From NCBI RefSeq assembly GCF_001647285.1, contig NZ_LRML01000019.1, positions 1-64,000 on the forward strand: 64,000 nt of DNA, read 5' to 3'. A program made the translations under genes and the position numbers. The notes under the pieces were generated by a model that searched no databases, was not told the DNA's origin, and saw only the letters and a program-made list of their open reading frames with translations. Of the stretch, positions 33,422-42,271 are shown in pieces. The stretch is from Rufibacter roseus (lineage in GTDB: Bacteria; Bacteroidota; Bacteroidia; Cytophagales; Hymenobacteraceae). Positions within the stretch are counted from its first letter, which is position 1. Every line of letters starts with the position of its first letter.

Positions 33422-36400
33422 TTATATGATAGAAATTCTTTTAATCACCTTGCCTCTTGAGGTATGGATCACCAATAGGAACATTCCGGGTGGGGCATGG
33501 TTTAGGTTCACTTCTACGCTCTCCGTCTGACCCGCTGTGATGTTTTGAGTGTGTAGCAGTTTGCCGGTTATTTCAAAAACCTGTACTGCCTGCACATCAA
33601 AATCAGCTTTAATAAAGTCAACGGTAAACTTGCCTGTGCTAGGGTTAGGGTACACCTGAATAGCCTGGTCTGCGGTGAGTTCCTCAACGGTAAAGTTGGC
33701 GTGAGCCCGACCGCCCAGCCCCGCTACCGTTACCTGTCCGGTGACGGCACCTCGCGGTACCCGCACCTGTATAGTAGTGTTGGAGGCGTTCAAGACCAAT
33801 GCTTTTGCTTCACCAAACCAAACGGTGTCTTGCTCCCCAATGGCTAAGAAGTTATCTCCTTTTAAATCTACTACCGAGCCCACACTGGCACGGGCAGGTT
33901 GCACTGCTGTAATGATGGGCGCAGGAATAATTTCAAAGAATTTGCTGGCAGAGCCGCCAGGCGTAGTAGCGGTCACCATGCCTGACACCGCGACTGCAGG
34001 TACTTTTACCAGGATTGAGTTCCCTGTAGACGCTAGTACTTCTGCTGGCTTATCACCAAACTGTACAACATTTCTGTTATTCTCTGCAGCAAAATTGTCT
34101 CCTAAAAGGATAACGAGCCCGCCCACGCGTTGTCTTGGTACATTAAAACCAGAAATGGAGGGAGTATACCATACTTTGAAAGCGGTGTGGCTAACGGCTT
34201 CTCCACCTTTTGACAGTATAGTGAATTTGCCGGTGGTGGCATTATGCGGTATGGTTACAGTAACTGAGTTTGTGCCGAATCTGATAATAGGGCAAATCAA
34301 TTCTCCTAGCAAAACCTGTTTTACCAACTCTTGGGTTAAGAAGCTGCCTTGCAGCGTCACCTCTGAACCAATAATTCCCTCAGTGGGGCTAAAGCTGGTA
34401 ATAACAGGTGGTTGGTAAATGATAAAGTTAGTAGGGCTGGTGCCTTGGCCATTCTCTGTGATCACTTTTACTGGGCCTGTTGTGGCTCCCGTTGGTACTA
34501 CTACTCTCAATAAGGTAGGGCTGGCTTCTATTACCTGCGCCTGCGTTGTATGGAAGAATACCTGATTTTTGTCGGCGCCCTCAGCGAACTTGCTGCCGGT
34601 AATGGTCACTTCAACTCCCACCTTTGCTGCATTGGGGCTGAAGTCCGCCACAACAGGGTGATGCCAGACCATGAACTCCTGCGCGCTCTCCACCTGCCCC
34701 CCGAGGGTCTTGATCAGGATCTTTCCTTTGTAGGCGGTGGCAGGCACCTCTACCTTGAGCTGCGTTTCTGAGGCCTCCAGTACTCTTGCCTCCACGCCGT
34801 TGAAGTAGACGGTGTCTTCCGCTATGACGGACGAGAAGTGGGTGCCTGTGATGGTTATTGTTGCCCCCGGTGTGCCTTCCCACGAGGAGAGGGAACTGAT
34901 GGTGGGTACTTGAAAGACAGTGAACACTTCGGCGGCGCTGGCTGTCCCGTCAGAGGTAACTATCTTCACCTTGCCCGTAGTTGCGCCAAATGGCACCAAC
35001 GCTTTCAGCTCTGTGGCGGTGGCGGCAGTTATCTGGGCTTGGGTGCCGTTGAAGTATACTTTGTTGCCGGAGGCGGTGGGGCTGAAGTTCCTGCCGGAGA
35101 TGGTGACCAGCGTACCTATCCTCCCTTGGGCAGGGGAGAAAGCCTCTATGCTCGGTGACACAACCACATCCCTTGCTGATAACTGGCGATCACTGAGTAC
35201 AGGCGGCATGTCGTAGATGCGGTTCTGGATGGTGTTGGTGCGCACCGGCTCGTTGTAGTCGAAGAAGATGTCGGCCAGGTTCTCGATCAGGTGTTTCTCC
35301 GGCAGGTCTGCTTTCGGCCTCACGCTGAACTGGATGAAACCGTTGCTGCCGGCCTGGTCGGCGGCGCTGTCGGGCAGCATGATGTTGTTGAAGGTGAAGG
35401 TGAGTACCGGCTTCTCCTTACCGCTCACCGAGAGCACGTACGGGTGCGACACCGCGCCCACCTGAAAGGTGGCCATATCCAGGTCAGCGGAGAGCGTGTC
35501 CACTACCACCACGCGGTAGGCCACGTCGGTGCCGGTGTTCTGGAACCGGACGGTGTAGCGCAGCGGGGTGTTGGTGGGGGTGTAGAACTCTGAGGTGAGG
35601 CCCACGGGCACCACCTGCTTGTCATTGGGGTCGTAGGAGTCCACGATGGGCAGGCACTCCTCCACGAACTCAGGCTCAGGGTCGTCGGGCGGAAGGGCCA
35701 TCATGGCCACGTCCGGCAGACCGGAGGTGTTGCGGCTTCGGATCTCTAGGTTGGCGCTGGCCATGGTCTTGATTGGGTGCCCCTCAGGCTGTTCTGCTTC
35801 CATCCTAAGCACTCTGCCGGTAGTAGGTACGCGCAGGACGGTGCTGTCGCCGGAGGCGAGCTGGTACTTTCCTGTTGTCAGGAGCTCCTGGTCTTCGTAG
35901 ATGCGGAAGGAGAGGCTGTCTTTCATGCTGCCCTGGCCTTTGTTCAGCAGAACGAATCGGGCTTGGTCCCCCGCAGATTCCGCTGCGGAGAGGGCGATGT
36001 CGGCCTTGTCCCAGACGGGTGACTCGGGGTAGGTATTGGTAGGGGTGATCCACGCTTTGGTGCAGACGGTGAGGCCCCTGATAGTAGGGTCGGCGCAGGA
36101 GACGGAGTCACTGATGGAGATAGTGCCCCGCTGGCCCGGCTGCAGGGTGCCCACCTCGAAGACGTAGTTGCCCCTGGCGTCTCTGGTGAAGGGAAACGAG
36201 GCGGACTTGAAAATGACCTCCGCCGGAAACTGCACGTGCACCTTGGCATTTGCCGCCGGGGCGAAGCCAGTGTTGGAATAGGAGACAGTGGTCAGGTTCT
36301 CCATGCAGCGTCTGCGCCGGTTAGAGGAGAGGGAGACGTTAAGAATTGGGGACAGAGTTACATGATAGCCAAAGTCTGGGCCCATGACCAAGATTCCATC

Positions 36401-38329
36401 TTTCTCCACGTTTATGATAGGGCCAGTGGGTGAACAAGTGGGAATAATCTGTTTTCCTGTAACAGAGGGTGGTATCAAGGCCGAAACAGTATAGGAGCCA
36501 CTCTTCACCGGAATTACATACTCTCCGTTTTCATCAGAAATACCATAATAGGGGCCTGGTTCGGCTTTTACTATTATGCCGGGCAAGGGCTTCTCCCCAG
36601 TATTGACTTTACAGTTTAAATTTGAATCCTGGAAAATTTTACCGGTTATGGCGCTTTCAATTGGCGTGCCTGCAGAAAGATGTTCCGTAACGTAAGAGAA
36701 GTTCAGCACCAACAGTTTGTTACCTGTTCTATTAAAAGATAACAGACCGGACGAGCTAGGTATGGAGCTGATTTGTTGGCCTTTAGGGTTAATTACCCTA
36801 ATCACACTTCCCTCACCACTCCATAAATAAATATTGCCAAAATGATCTACCTGAATTGAAGCTAAAGGCAGGTTAAAATTCCGCGGATAAGAGCCTTCCG
36901 GACCTTTTAGATCGAAAACGTCAAGTACGGCATTTGTACTGCTGTACTTATGAATTCTGTAATTATTGTAATCCACCACGTACAGGTTGCCGGCTTTGTC
37001 GGTGGTCAAAGCAGAAGGGGAATAGAAAGTTCTGCCTCCGCCAGGGTAACCTATAATCTCCCCTTTCGGATTGATTTTTACAGCATGGCCAAATTGTGCG
37101 TTAAGCACATAAAAGTTGCCCTGAAAGTCTAAGTGGAACTGCGCAAACTTGTAAATACCGTTCGTAGGGGTAGGAGGGAACTCCATGAGGGTTTTCATCA
37201 ATTTGCCTGCAGAAGAAAACTGTTTAATGCGGGCTCTATTGGTGGTATTAGATTCAAACAAGAACACATTACCCATGGCATCGGCTTGAATGCCAATTGG
37301 TAACCATTGAAAGCCTGACTCAATTCCTGTGTATTCAAATTTCAAAAGCAGCTTCCCATAAGAATTGTATTTCTCTATGGCTACCGCAGGGGAAGTCTGG
37401 AGCAGGTAATAATTCCCGAAACTGTCTTGAGTAATGGATTTGTATCTTTTTGTGTTCCCAATGGTTTGCCTGAGTTCTCCGGAGGAAGTAAAGATTTGAA
37501 CCAGGCCATTTTGGTCAATATAATTTTCTGCAACATGTATTTCGCCCTGAGCACTTATGGCCAGATTCTTAGTTCCATTACTGATTGTGGCCCCAACGGT
37601 ACTTAAATATTGGCCTCCCTCAGAAAGCCTTTCAATCTTCTTGCTATACTCTTCAATGACATACAAATTACCAGAAGAATCTACGCCCAGGTCTCCGTAG
37701 TTTTTGGTGGAAGTATTATGAGGAAGAGAAATTTTAATGGTGCCAAGCAGGATGCCGTCCAAAGAATACTTCATGATTTGGTCTGCGGTGGAAGAAGCCA
37801 AAAGGATATCATTGGGCGTAATGGTAATTCTTCTTAAGGGAACGCCTGTGGTAAAGCTTCGGAGTAAAACACCGTTTTTGTTAAACTTTTGAATTAGATT
37901 TACCTCATTATAATGAACAAAGCTGTTTCCTTCTGAGTCAACCGCAATACCGGAAACATGTGCTGTTTGCCCGGACGGTTTTACATCAAACTTAGCTATG
38001 GAGGCGCCGGAAGGGTTTAAGATTTTTACATAAGAATAGCTGAAGTTGAGGAGGTACACATTTCCCTGCCGGTCAACGTCAATGGCATTCATATACCCTG
38101 GGTAATCTTCTGTGACTTCCCCTATCGTCTTTAGAAAAGTGCCCGAACTGTCAAACACTTTCACATGATTGTGTTCCAAAACATATTTGTTTCCCTCCTG
38201 GTCTAGGGCTATGTCATAGGCGTGTGACATAGGTAAGCCAAAGGTTCTTGTTAGATTAAATTCTGGTACCTGCGCCCAAAGAAGAACGGAAGGAAGTAAC
38301 AAGAGGAGGGAAAGTAAAAGCTTTTTCAT
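33422..38329 (-). CDS. Giant T9SS-secreted protein: NHL-type propeller, DUF11-like, six IPT/TIG domains
   Basis: An ~1635-residue secreted protein. The start at 38329 (MKKLLLSLLLLLPSV) gives a clean signal peptide; an ATG six codons upstream is possible. Residues ~25-560 are NHL-like propeller repeats (GNKYVLEHN, GNVYLLNFS, GNLYVVDYN, GNIYLWSGE). Next come an SdrD-B-like segment (GKIFQDSNLNC...YGISDENGEYVI), the DUF11-like block, a YDPNDKQVVP/FFDYNEPVRTNT segment, six IPT/TIG domains and a T9SS sorting domain (VYPNPSTGKFTVDF). It shares the same C-terminal plan as the 20762-24850 protein with two more IPT units and a different propeller. It is likely a surface adhesin; the ligand is unknown. 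Confidence 0.88.
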   Translation of the reverse strand: MKKLLLSLLLLLPSVLLWAQVPEFNLTRTFGLPMSHAYDIALDQEGNKYVLEHNHVKVFDSSGTFLKTIGEVTEDYPGYMNAIDVDRQGNVYLLNFSYSYVKILNPSGASIAKFDVKPSGQTAHVSGIAVDSEGNSFVHYNEVNLIQKFNKNGVLLRSFTTGVPLRRITITPNDILLASSTADQIMKYSLDGILLGTIKISLPHNTSTKNYGDLGVDSSGNLYVIEEYSKKIERLSEGGQYLSTVGATISNGTKNLAISAQGEIHVAENYIDQNGLVQIFTSSGELRQTIGNTKRYKSITQDSFGNYYLLQTSPAVAIEKYNSYGKLLLKFEYTGIESGFQWLPIGIQADAMGNVFLFESNTTNRARIKQFSSAGKLMKTLMEFPPTPTNGIYKFAQFHLDFQGNFYVLNAQFGHAVKINPKGEIIGYPGGGRTFYSPSALTTDKAGNLYVVDYNNYRIHKYSSTNAVLDVFDLKGPEGSYPRNFNLPLASIQVDHFGNIYLWSGEGSVIRVINPKGQQISSIPSSSGLLSFNRTGNKLLVLNFSYVTEHLSAGTPIESAITGKIFQDSNLNCKVNTGEKPLPGIIVKAEPGPYYGISDENGEYVIPVKSGSYTVSALIPPSVTGKQIIPTCSPTGPIINVEKDGILVMGPDFGYHVTLSPILNVSLSSNRRRRCMENLTTVSYSNTGFAPAANAKVHVQFPAEVIFKSASFPFTRDARGNYVFEVGTLQPGQRGTISISDSVSCADPTIRGLTVCTKAWITPTNTYPESPVWDKADIALSAAESAGDQARFVLLNKGQGSMKDSLSFRIYEDQELLTTGKYQLASGDSTVLRVPTTGRVLRMEAEQPEGHPIKTMASANLEIRSRNTSGLPDVAMMALPPDDPEPEFVEECLPIVDSYDPNDKQVVPVGLTSEFYTPTNTPLRYTVRFQNTGTDVAYRVVVVDTLSADLDMATFQVGAVSHPYVLSVSGKEKPVLTFTFNNIMLPDSAADQAGSNGFIQFSVRPKADLPEKHLIENLADIFFDYNEPVRTNTIQNRIYDMPPVLSDRQLSARDVVVSPSIEAFSPAQGRIGTLVTISGRNFSPTASGNKVYFNGTQAQITAATATELKALVPFGATTGKVKIVTSDGTASAAEVFTVFQVPTISSLSSWEGTPGATITITGTHFSSVIAEDTVYFNGVEARVLEASETQLKVEVPATAYKGKILIKTLGGQVESAQEFMVWHHPVVADFSPNAAKVGVEVTITGSKFAEGADKNQVFFHTTQAQVIEASPTLLRVVVPTGATTGPVKVITENGQGTSPTNFIIYQPPVITSFSPTEGIIGSEVTLQGSFLTQELVKQVLLGELICPIIRFGTNSVTVTIPHNATTGKFTILSKGGEAVSHTAFKVWYTPSISGFNVPRQRVGGLVILLGDNFAAENNRNVVQFGDKPAEVLASTGNSILVKVPAVAVSGMVTATTPGGSASKFFEIIPAPIITAVQPARASVGSVVDLKGDNFLAIGEQDTVWFGEAKALVLNASNTTIQVRVPRGAVTGQVTVAGLGGRAHANFTVEELTADQAIQVYPNPSTGKFTVDFIKADFDVQAVQVFEITGKLLHTQNITAGQTESVEVNLNHAPPGMFLLVIHTSRGKVIKRISII

Positions 38330-38405
38330 TTGGCTAGATGAATTCAATATTGGTTATGAAAACCTGCTTGTAAAGAATAAAATATTTGATATAAGTTGTG
38401 TTAAA

Positions 38406-38413
38406 CAAAAATA
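38406..38413 (-). promoter_or_regulatory. Bacteroidota -7 promoter box
   Basis: TATTTTTG on the minus strand, a perfect TAnnTTTG match about 77 bases before the start of the giant T9SS gene and identical to the box of its paralogue. Confidence 0.5.
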
Positions 38414-38447
38414 GCTTAATTATCATTAGGATGGTCTTATGAAATAA

Positions 38448-38488
38448 CCTGTTTTGGGCCTGTTTTTATAAAATCAGGCCCAAAACAG
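38448..38488. repeat. Intergenic palindrome copy 12 (near-perfect)
   Basis: CCTGTTTTGGGCCTGTTTT, loop, AAAATCAGGCCCAAAACAG: one of the best-paired copies. It lies 25 bases after the nucleotidyltransferase stop and upstream of the giant T9SS gene. Confidence 0.9.
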
Positions 38489-38513
38489 ATATGCCATTTT
38501 AACACAGCCTTAT

Positions 38514-39575
38514 TTAACACTGGTAAAACTCCCGCCGCATTTGCACCAGCACCTCATTTATCTTTGTCAGATCTGGCTCTATAGGTAAATCAGAAGCGGC
38601 ATAAAGCGCATCCATCTTTTCAATCCGTTCCTCGGCCATCTGCACCAGTTCTGCATACTCAAATGCACAGGAGCGGATTTGGAGCAGGAAATCACGATTG
38701 GGTCTGCGTACTTGTATTTGGCCGGTGCGGGCAATTTCCTCGGCCATGTCTAGCAGCCGGAACGTGTGCATGAGGTTCTTGGCATCATAGTTCTTGCCGT
38801 GGCTGAGGGTGTTTTGGTAGCGGGCGTCGTTCCGTCTCTCCACCCATTCCCAATACTCGCGGTATTCTTTGCAGTAAGTGGAGTAACCGTTCTTGTTAAA
38901 GGACATGAGCGCCAGTGGTTCCAAGCCTTTAGGAATGGAGCTAAGTGAAACATCGTTGGCTTCGGAGTTCTGGACAATGCCTTTGAAGTTGGAAACTGGG
39001 TCAGAATACAGGCCATACAGTTCCGGCATGTGCGGAATCTTGGCCAGCCCACAGGTTTCCTGCCGTAGCCCGCGCTCCGCCAGGAATTCCAGTACCGGTA
39101 CCGCGCCCTGCCCCTGTGCCACAAAGCAAAAGTCCAGCACGCTTTTGCGCTGCGGCTCCACCGGGTTGACAATTTTCTTGTTCAAACCTTTGGCTTTTTT
39201 GACCTGCGTAAGGGCGTAGCCGGCAAAAGTGGTCTGGCAAAGCCTGGATAGGAACAGCTTAGGCTTTAGGCGCTGGAACAAAGGGTGCTGTTGTAGAATA
39301 CAATCCTCAGGCATAGCCAGCAACTCCAGCATATTGGGGTTGTTTTTGGCCAACAATTCAACAAACCGCTTCAGCTCATAATAAACAATGTCGTTGCTGG
39401 GGTTGTTCAGTTGCTCAGTGTAGTGCAGCCCGTACAGGTCTGCCTGCGGCAACACAAATACCCCGCGGATATCGGTGTCAGAGGTGGGGGTGGCCAGGCC
39501 ATAAGCTTTGCTACCGCTGATGCACTCCAGCAGTAAAAGGTTCTTTTTAGGTAAATCTTCAAGCGAGAGTGCCAT
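38514..39575 (-). CDS. Nucleotidyltransferase of RNA-repair type (second of pair)
   Basis: A 353-residue protein with the minimal nucleotidyltransferase signature GSKAYGL near residue 20 followed by SDTDIRGVF, giving the two metal-binding acidic residues. The long helical C-terminus (YKEYREYWEWVERRNDARYQ and onward) is typical of the YcgL-like/DUF-type group seen near RtcB loci. It probably adds a nucleotide to an RNA end or to a protein; the substrate is unknown. Its start overlaps the upstream nucleotidyltransferase gene by 17 bases, so the two are translated together. The shared 20-bp motif precedes the pair. Confidence 0.85.
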   Translation of the reverse strand: MALSLEDLPKKNLLLLECISGSKAYGLATPTSDTDIRGVFVLPQADLYGLHYTEQLNNPSNDIVYYELKRFVELLAKNNPNMLELLAMPEDCILQQHPLFQRLKPKLFLSRLCQTTFAGYALTQVKKAKGLNKKIVNPVEPQRKSVLDFCFVAQGQGAVPVLEFLAERGLRQETCGLAKIPHMPELYGLYSDPVSNFKGIVQNSEANDVSLSSIPKGLEPLALMSFNKNGYSTYCKEYREYWEWVERRNDARYQNTLSHGKNYDAKNLMHTFRLLDMAEEIARTGQIQVRRPNRDFLLQIRSCAFEYAELVQMAEERIEKMDALYAASDLPIEPDLTKINEVLVQMRREFYQC

Positions 39576-40326
39576 GGTCTAAAACGGTTTTACGGAATAA
39601 GGTATCCAGTGCTTCGGTACTGCCATTGGCTTTGGGCATGTCTTCAGCTTTGCTTTCGCAGTAGCGTAACGTTTGGTAAAGATACTGCTCCAGCGCCTCT
39701 TCCTTTGGGTGTACATATTGTTCGGTTACGGTGGCTTTTAGTGTAAGAAGCTCCTCAATTTTTTGAAGTAGCGAGGGATCTTCCACTAATGGGAGCAGCT
39801 CCGTGAACAGCATGGGCGGCATAGTTCGGTACTCCACAATCCAGCGGCTGGCCAGGGTGGTGCGCAGCAAATAAAAGTAGCTCTTCAGCTTTACATTTTG
39901 CTCTGGCGCACAAGCCTTGTAATAGTTGAAGGCCATGCTCAGGTAGTGGTGCAGCCCAGCCCGACAAGAGAAATAAGTAGGTGCCACTGCCTGCAAATCT
40001 TCCAGAAATGACCTCTGCTGTCTGTACACTATAGGCGACTGCATTTTTTCGAATATTGACGCATTGGATTTACGGAGCAGGCGTAATGCTTTCCGCAGAT
40101 CCCAGCCTACCAAGTCAAGGTCGCCGTCCATAGACTCAAGGGTGTCTTTCCGCTCGTCAATGGACAGGTACCAGTCTGGCTGGTGCTGGTACACAAATCG
40201 CACATCATAATCAGAGTCGGGTGAGGGGAAACCCCAGGCGCGGCTGCCGCTTTCTATGGCAAACAAAATGGTGATGTTGTTTTGGGTCTCTAGTTCCTGC
40301 AGTTTCTGTTGTATCAGTTTTTCCAT
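39559..40326 (-). CDS. Nucleotidyltransferase of RNA-repair type (first of pair)
   Basis: A 255-residue YcgL-like nucleotidyltransferase. The catalytic motif is GSRAWGF, then SDYDVRFVY, near residues 25-45. I start at 40326 (MEKLIQQKLQ) because the shared motif then lies 38 bases upstream; the ATG at 40350 would leave only 14. It is distinct in sequence from the following nucleotidyltransferase, so they are paralogues with probably different substrates. It is divergent from the WYL-PhyH regulator gene, with a 199-bp shared intergenic region. Confidence 0.85.
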   Translation of the reverse strand: MEKLIQQKLQELETQNNITILFAIESGSRAWGFPSPDSDYDVRFVYQHQPDWYLSIDERKDTLESMDGDLDLVGWDLRKALRLLRKSNASIFEKMQSPIVYRQQRSFLEDLQAVAPTYFSCRAGLHHYLSMAFNYYKACAPEQNVKLKSYFYLLRTTLASRWIVEYRTMPPMLFTELLPLVEDPSLLQKIEELLTLKATVTEQYVHPKEEALEQYLYQTLRYCESKAEDMPKANGSTEALDTLFRKTVLDHGTLA

Positions 40327-40364
40327 AGTTGTTTTCTTTTGATGCTTCAAAAGAAAGACCTAAC

Positions 40365-40384
40365 TGCGCAGGCTTTTTGCGTAG
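40365..40384 (-). promoter_or_regulatory. Shared 20-bp motif upstream of nucleotidyltransferase operon
   Basis: Plus-strand reading TGCGCAGGCTTTTTGCGTAG. In transcription orientation, after nine bases comes TTCTTTTG, with TTTG in register with the Ro60 and rtcB copies. The motif lies in the divergent region shared with the WYL-PhyH gene. Confidence 0.78.
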
Positions 40385-40424
40385 TAGAAAGTTTTTTCTA
40401 AATTTCTTCCCAAAGCATCAACGG

Positions 40425-40432
40425 TAGGTTTG
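40425..40432 (+). promoter_or_regulatory. Bacteroidota -7 promoter box of WYL-PhyH gene
   Basis: TAGGTTTG, a perfect TAnnTTTG box, 93 bases before the ATG at 40526 on the plus strand. No clear TTG-type -33 element sits at the usual distance. Confidence 0.5.
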
Positions 40433-40525
40433 AGTTTATAGCCTTGCATCCTGCTATTCAGGGAAGCAAAAAACCATAACCACTCACTTTAATCTAATAA
40501 CTGTTCACTGATTACTGACACCCTC

Positions 40526-42271
40526 ATGCCCGTTAACCGCAATGCCCTTATCCGCTTCAGAACCATAGACAATTGCCTCCGGAACCGGTACCGTAAATGG
40601 ACGTTGGAAGACTTGATTGAAGCCTGCTCTGAGGCTTTATACGAGTACGAGGGCATTGACAAAGGCGTGAGCCGGCGCACCGTGCAGATGGACTTGCAGC
40701 TCATGCGCAGCGATAAGTTGGGGTACAATGCGCCGATTGTGGTAGTGGACAAAAAGTACTACTCCTATGAAGACCCTGACTACTCCATCACCAACATTCC
40801 GCTCACCGATCAGGATCTGGGTAAACTGACCGAGGTAGTGGAAATACTGCGGCAGTTTAAGGGCTTTACGCATTTTAACGAGCTCAACGGCATGGTGCAG
40901 AAGCTGGAAGACCGAATCTACACCGCTAAAACGAAGCAAGCACCCATTATTGACCTGGAAAAAAACGAGCACCTGAAAGGACTGGAGCACCTGGATGTGC
41001 TGTACCAGGCCATCCTGAAAAAGCAGGCGCTCACGCTGACCTATCAGTCTTTCCGCGCCCGTGATGCCAGCGACTTTACCTTTCACCCGTACTTTCTGAA
41101 AGAATTCCGGAACCGGTGGTTTCTGGTGGGCGTGAAGAAGCGGTCTCAGCCGGTGCTTACCCTGGCGCTCGACCGTATTATTGCAGTGGAGGAGGCGCAG
41201 GTGGCTTACGTGGAGAACACCACCATTGATGTTTCGGCCTACTTTAGAGACGTGATAGGGGTGACCGTGAACCCCACTGAGGAACCGCAGACTGTGGAGC
41301 TGTATTTCAACGCTGACAATGCCCCCTACGTGCTCACCAAACCCCTGCACCACTCGCAGAAATTACTGGAAAGAACAGGTAATGGCATTATTGTGCAGCT
41401 CCAGGTGCAGCTGAATTTTGAGTTGGAGCGCGAGATCATGGGCTTTGGGGATTGCGTGAAAGTGCTGAAACCGGAGCGCCTGAAACGCCGCATTCAGGAC
41501 AAGATGAAAAACGCCGCGGAGCTGTACGAGAAAGAACTGAACCTGATAGAGCTGGAAAGCTGTAAGCGGAAAGTGCTGCGCAGCGGCTCCGCCATTTTAG
41601 ATAACCTATACACCCACAAAGAAGTGGGACAGATGCTCAGCATCATCAAACGCACCACGCAGGCGCATCCAGACCGGTTCAAAGGCACCGAAGATTTGTT
41701 TTCCATCCGGAACCTGCTGCAGGAGATTCCCAAACTCAAAACCGTGCTGTTTAACCAGAACCTTTGCCGGCTGGTGAAAGAGGGCTTCGGGGAAAATTAC
41801 TTCCTCACCAAGGCCATCTTTTTCGATAAGCCGCCGCAGTCTAACTGGTACGTGACCTGGCACCAGGACATACCCATTAATGTGCAGGGAAAAATCGAGA
41901 CCGAGGGTTTTCGGGGTTGGACAAACAAAGCCGGATTAATAAGCGTGATTCCGCCGCTGGAGTACCTGCAGAAGTCGGTCACGGTGCGGGTACACTTAGA
42001 CGATACCGATGAAAAAAACGGAGCGCTCCGCGTAATTCCCAAAACGCATTTCAAAGTGCTGAACAGTGAAGAGATTGCCCACATCAGGGAAACGGAGGAG
42101 CCGAAGTGCTGCAAAGTTCTGCGCGGTGGCGTGCACCTCATGAAGCCTCTAACACTGCACGCTTCCTCTAAAACCGAGAATGATCAACACCGCCGAGTCA
42201 TTCACCTAGAGTTTAACTGCCTAGAGCTGCCTGAGAAAATGGAGTGGCTGGAGCGGGAGGATGTGCTTTAA
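40526..42271 (+). CDS. WYL-domain transcription regulator fused to PhyH-type dioxygenase
   Basis: A 581-residue fusion. Residues ~1-85 are a winged-helix DNA-binding region (DLIEACSEALYEYEG, VSRRTVQMDLQLMR). Residues ~135-210 are a WYL domain (LTLTYQSFRAR, FHPYFLKEFRNRWFLVGVKK, LDRI), followed by the WYL C-terminal extension to ~335. Residues ~345-581 look like a phytanoyl-CoA-dioxygenase-type 2-oxoglutarate/Fe(II) enzyme with the HxD of TWHQDIP, a distal His in LTLHASSKT and an Arg in HRRVIHLEF. WYL proteins often sense nucleic-acid ligands. It is divergent from the nucleotidyltransferase operon and is the prime candidate to bind the shared 20-bp motif. The role of the dioxygenase half is unknown. 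Confidence 0.85.
   Translation: MPVNRNALIRFRTIDNCLRNRYRKWTLEDLIEACSEALYEYEGIDKGVSRRTVQMDLQLMRSDKLGYNAPIVVVDKKYYSYEDPDYSITNIPLTDQDLGKLTEVVEILRQFKGFTHFNELNGMVQKLEDRIYTAKTKQAPIIDLEKNEHLKGLEHLDVLYQAILKKQALTLTYQSFRARDASDFTFHPYFLKEFRNRWFLVGVKKRSQPVLTLALDRIIAVEEAQVAYVENTTIDVSAYFRDVIGVTVNPTEEPQTVELYFNADNAPYVLTKPLHHSQKLLERTGNGIIVQLQVQLNFELEREIMGFGDCVKVLKPERLKRRIQDKMKNAAELYEKELNLIELESCKRKVLRSGSAILDNLYTHKEVGQMLSIIKRTTQAHPDRFKGTEDLFSIRNLLQEIPKLKTVLFNQNLCRLVKEGFGENYFLTKAIFFDKPPQSNWYVTWHQDIPINVQGKIETEGFRGWTNKAGLISVIPPLEYLQKSVTVRVHLDDTDEKNGALRVIPKTHFKVLNSEEIAHIRETEEPKCCKVLRGGVHLMKPLTLHASSKTENDQHRRVIHLEFNCLELPEKMEWLEREDVL

Noticed and set aside
33741-34418. Long plus-strand reading frame (225 codons) opposite the giant T9SS gene, and similar frames at 22497, 26040 and 48159
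   Set aside because: They are shadows of well-supported minus-strand genes and show no protein family features.
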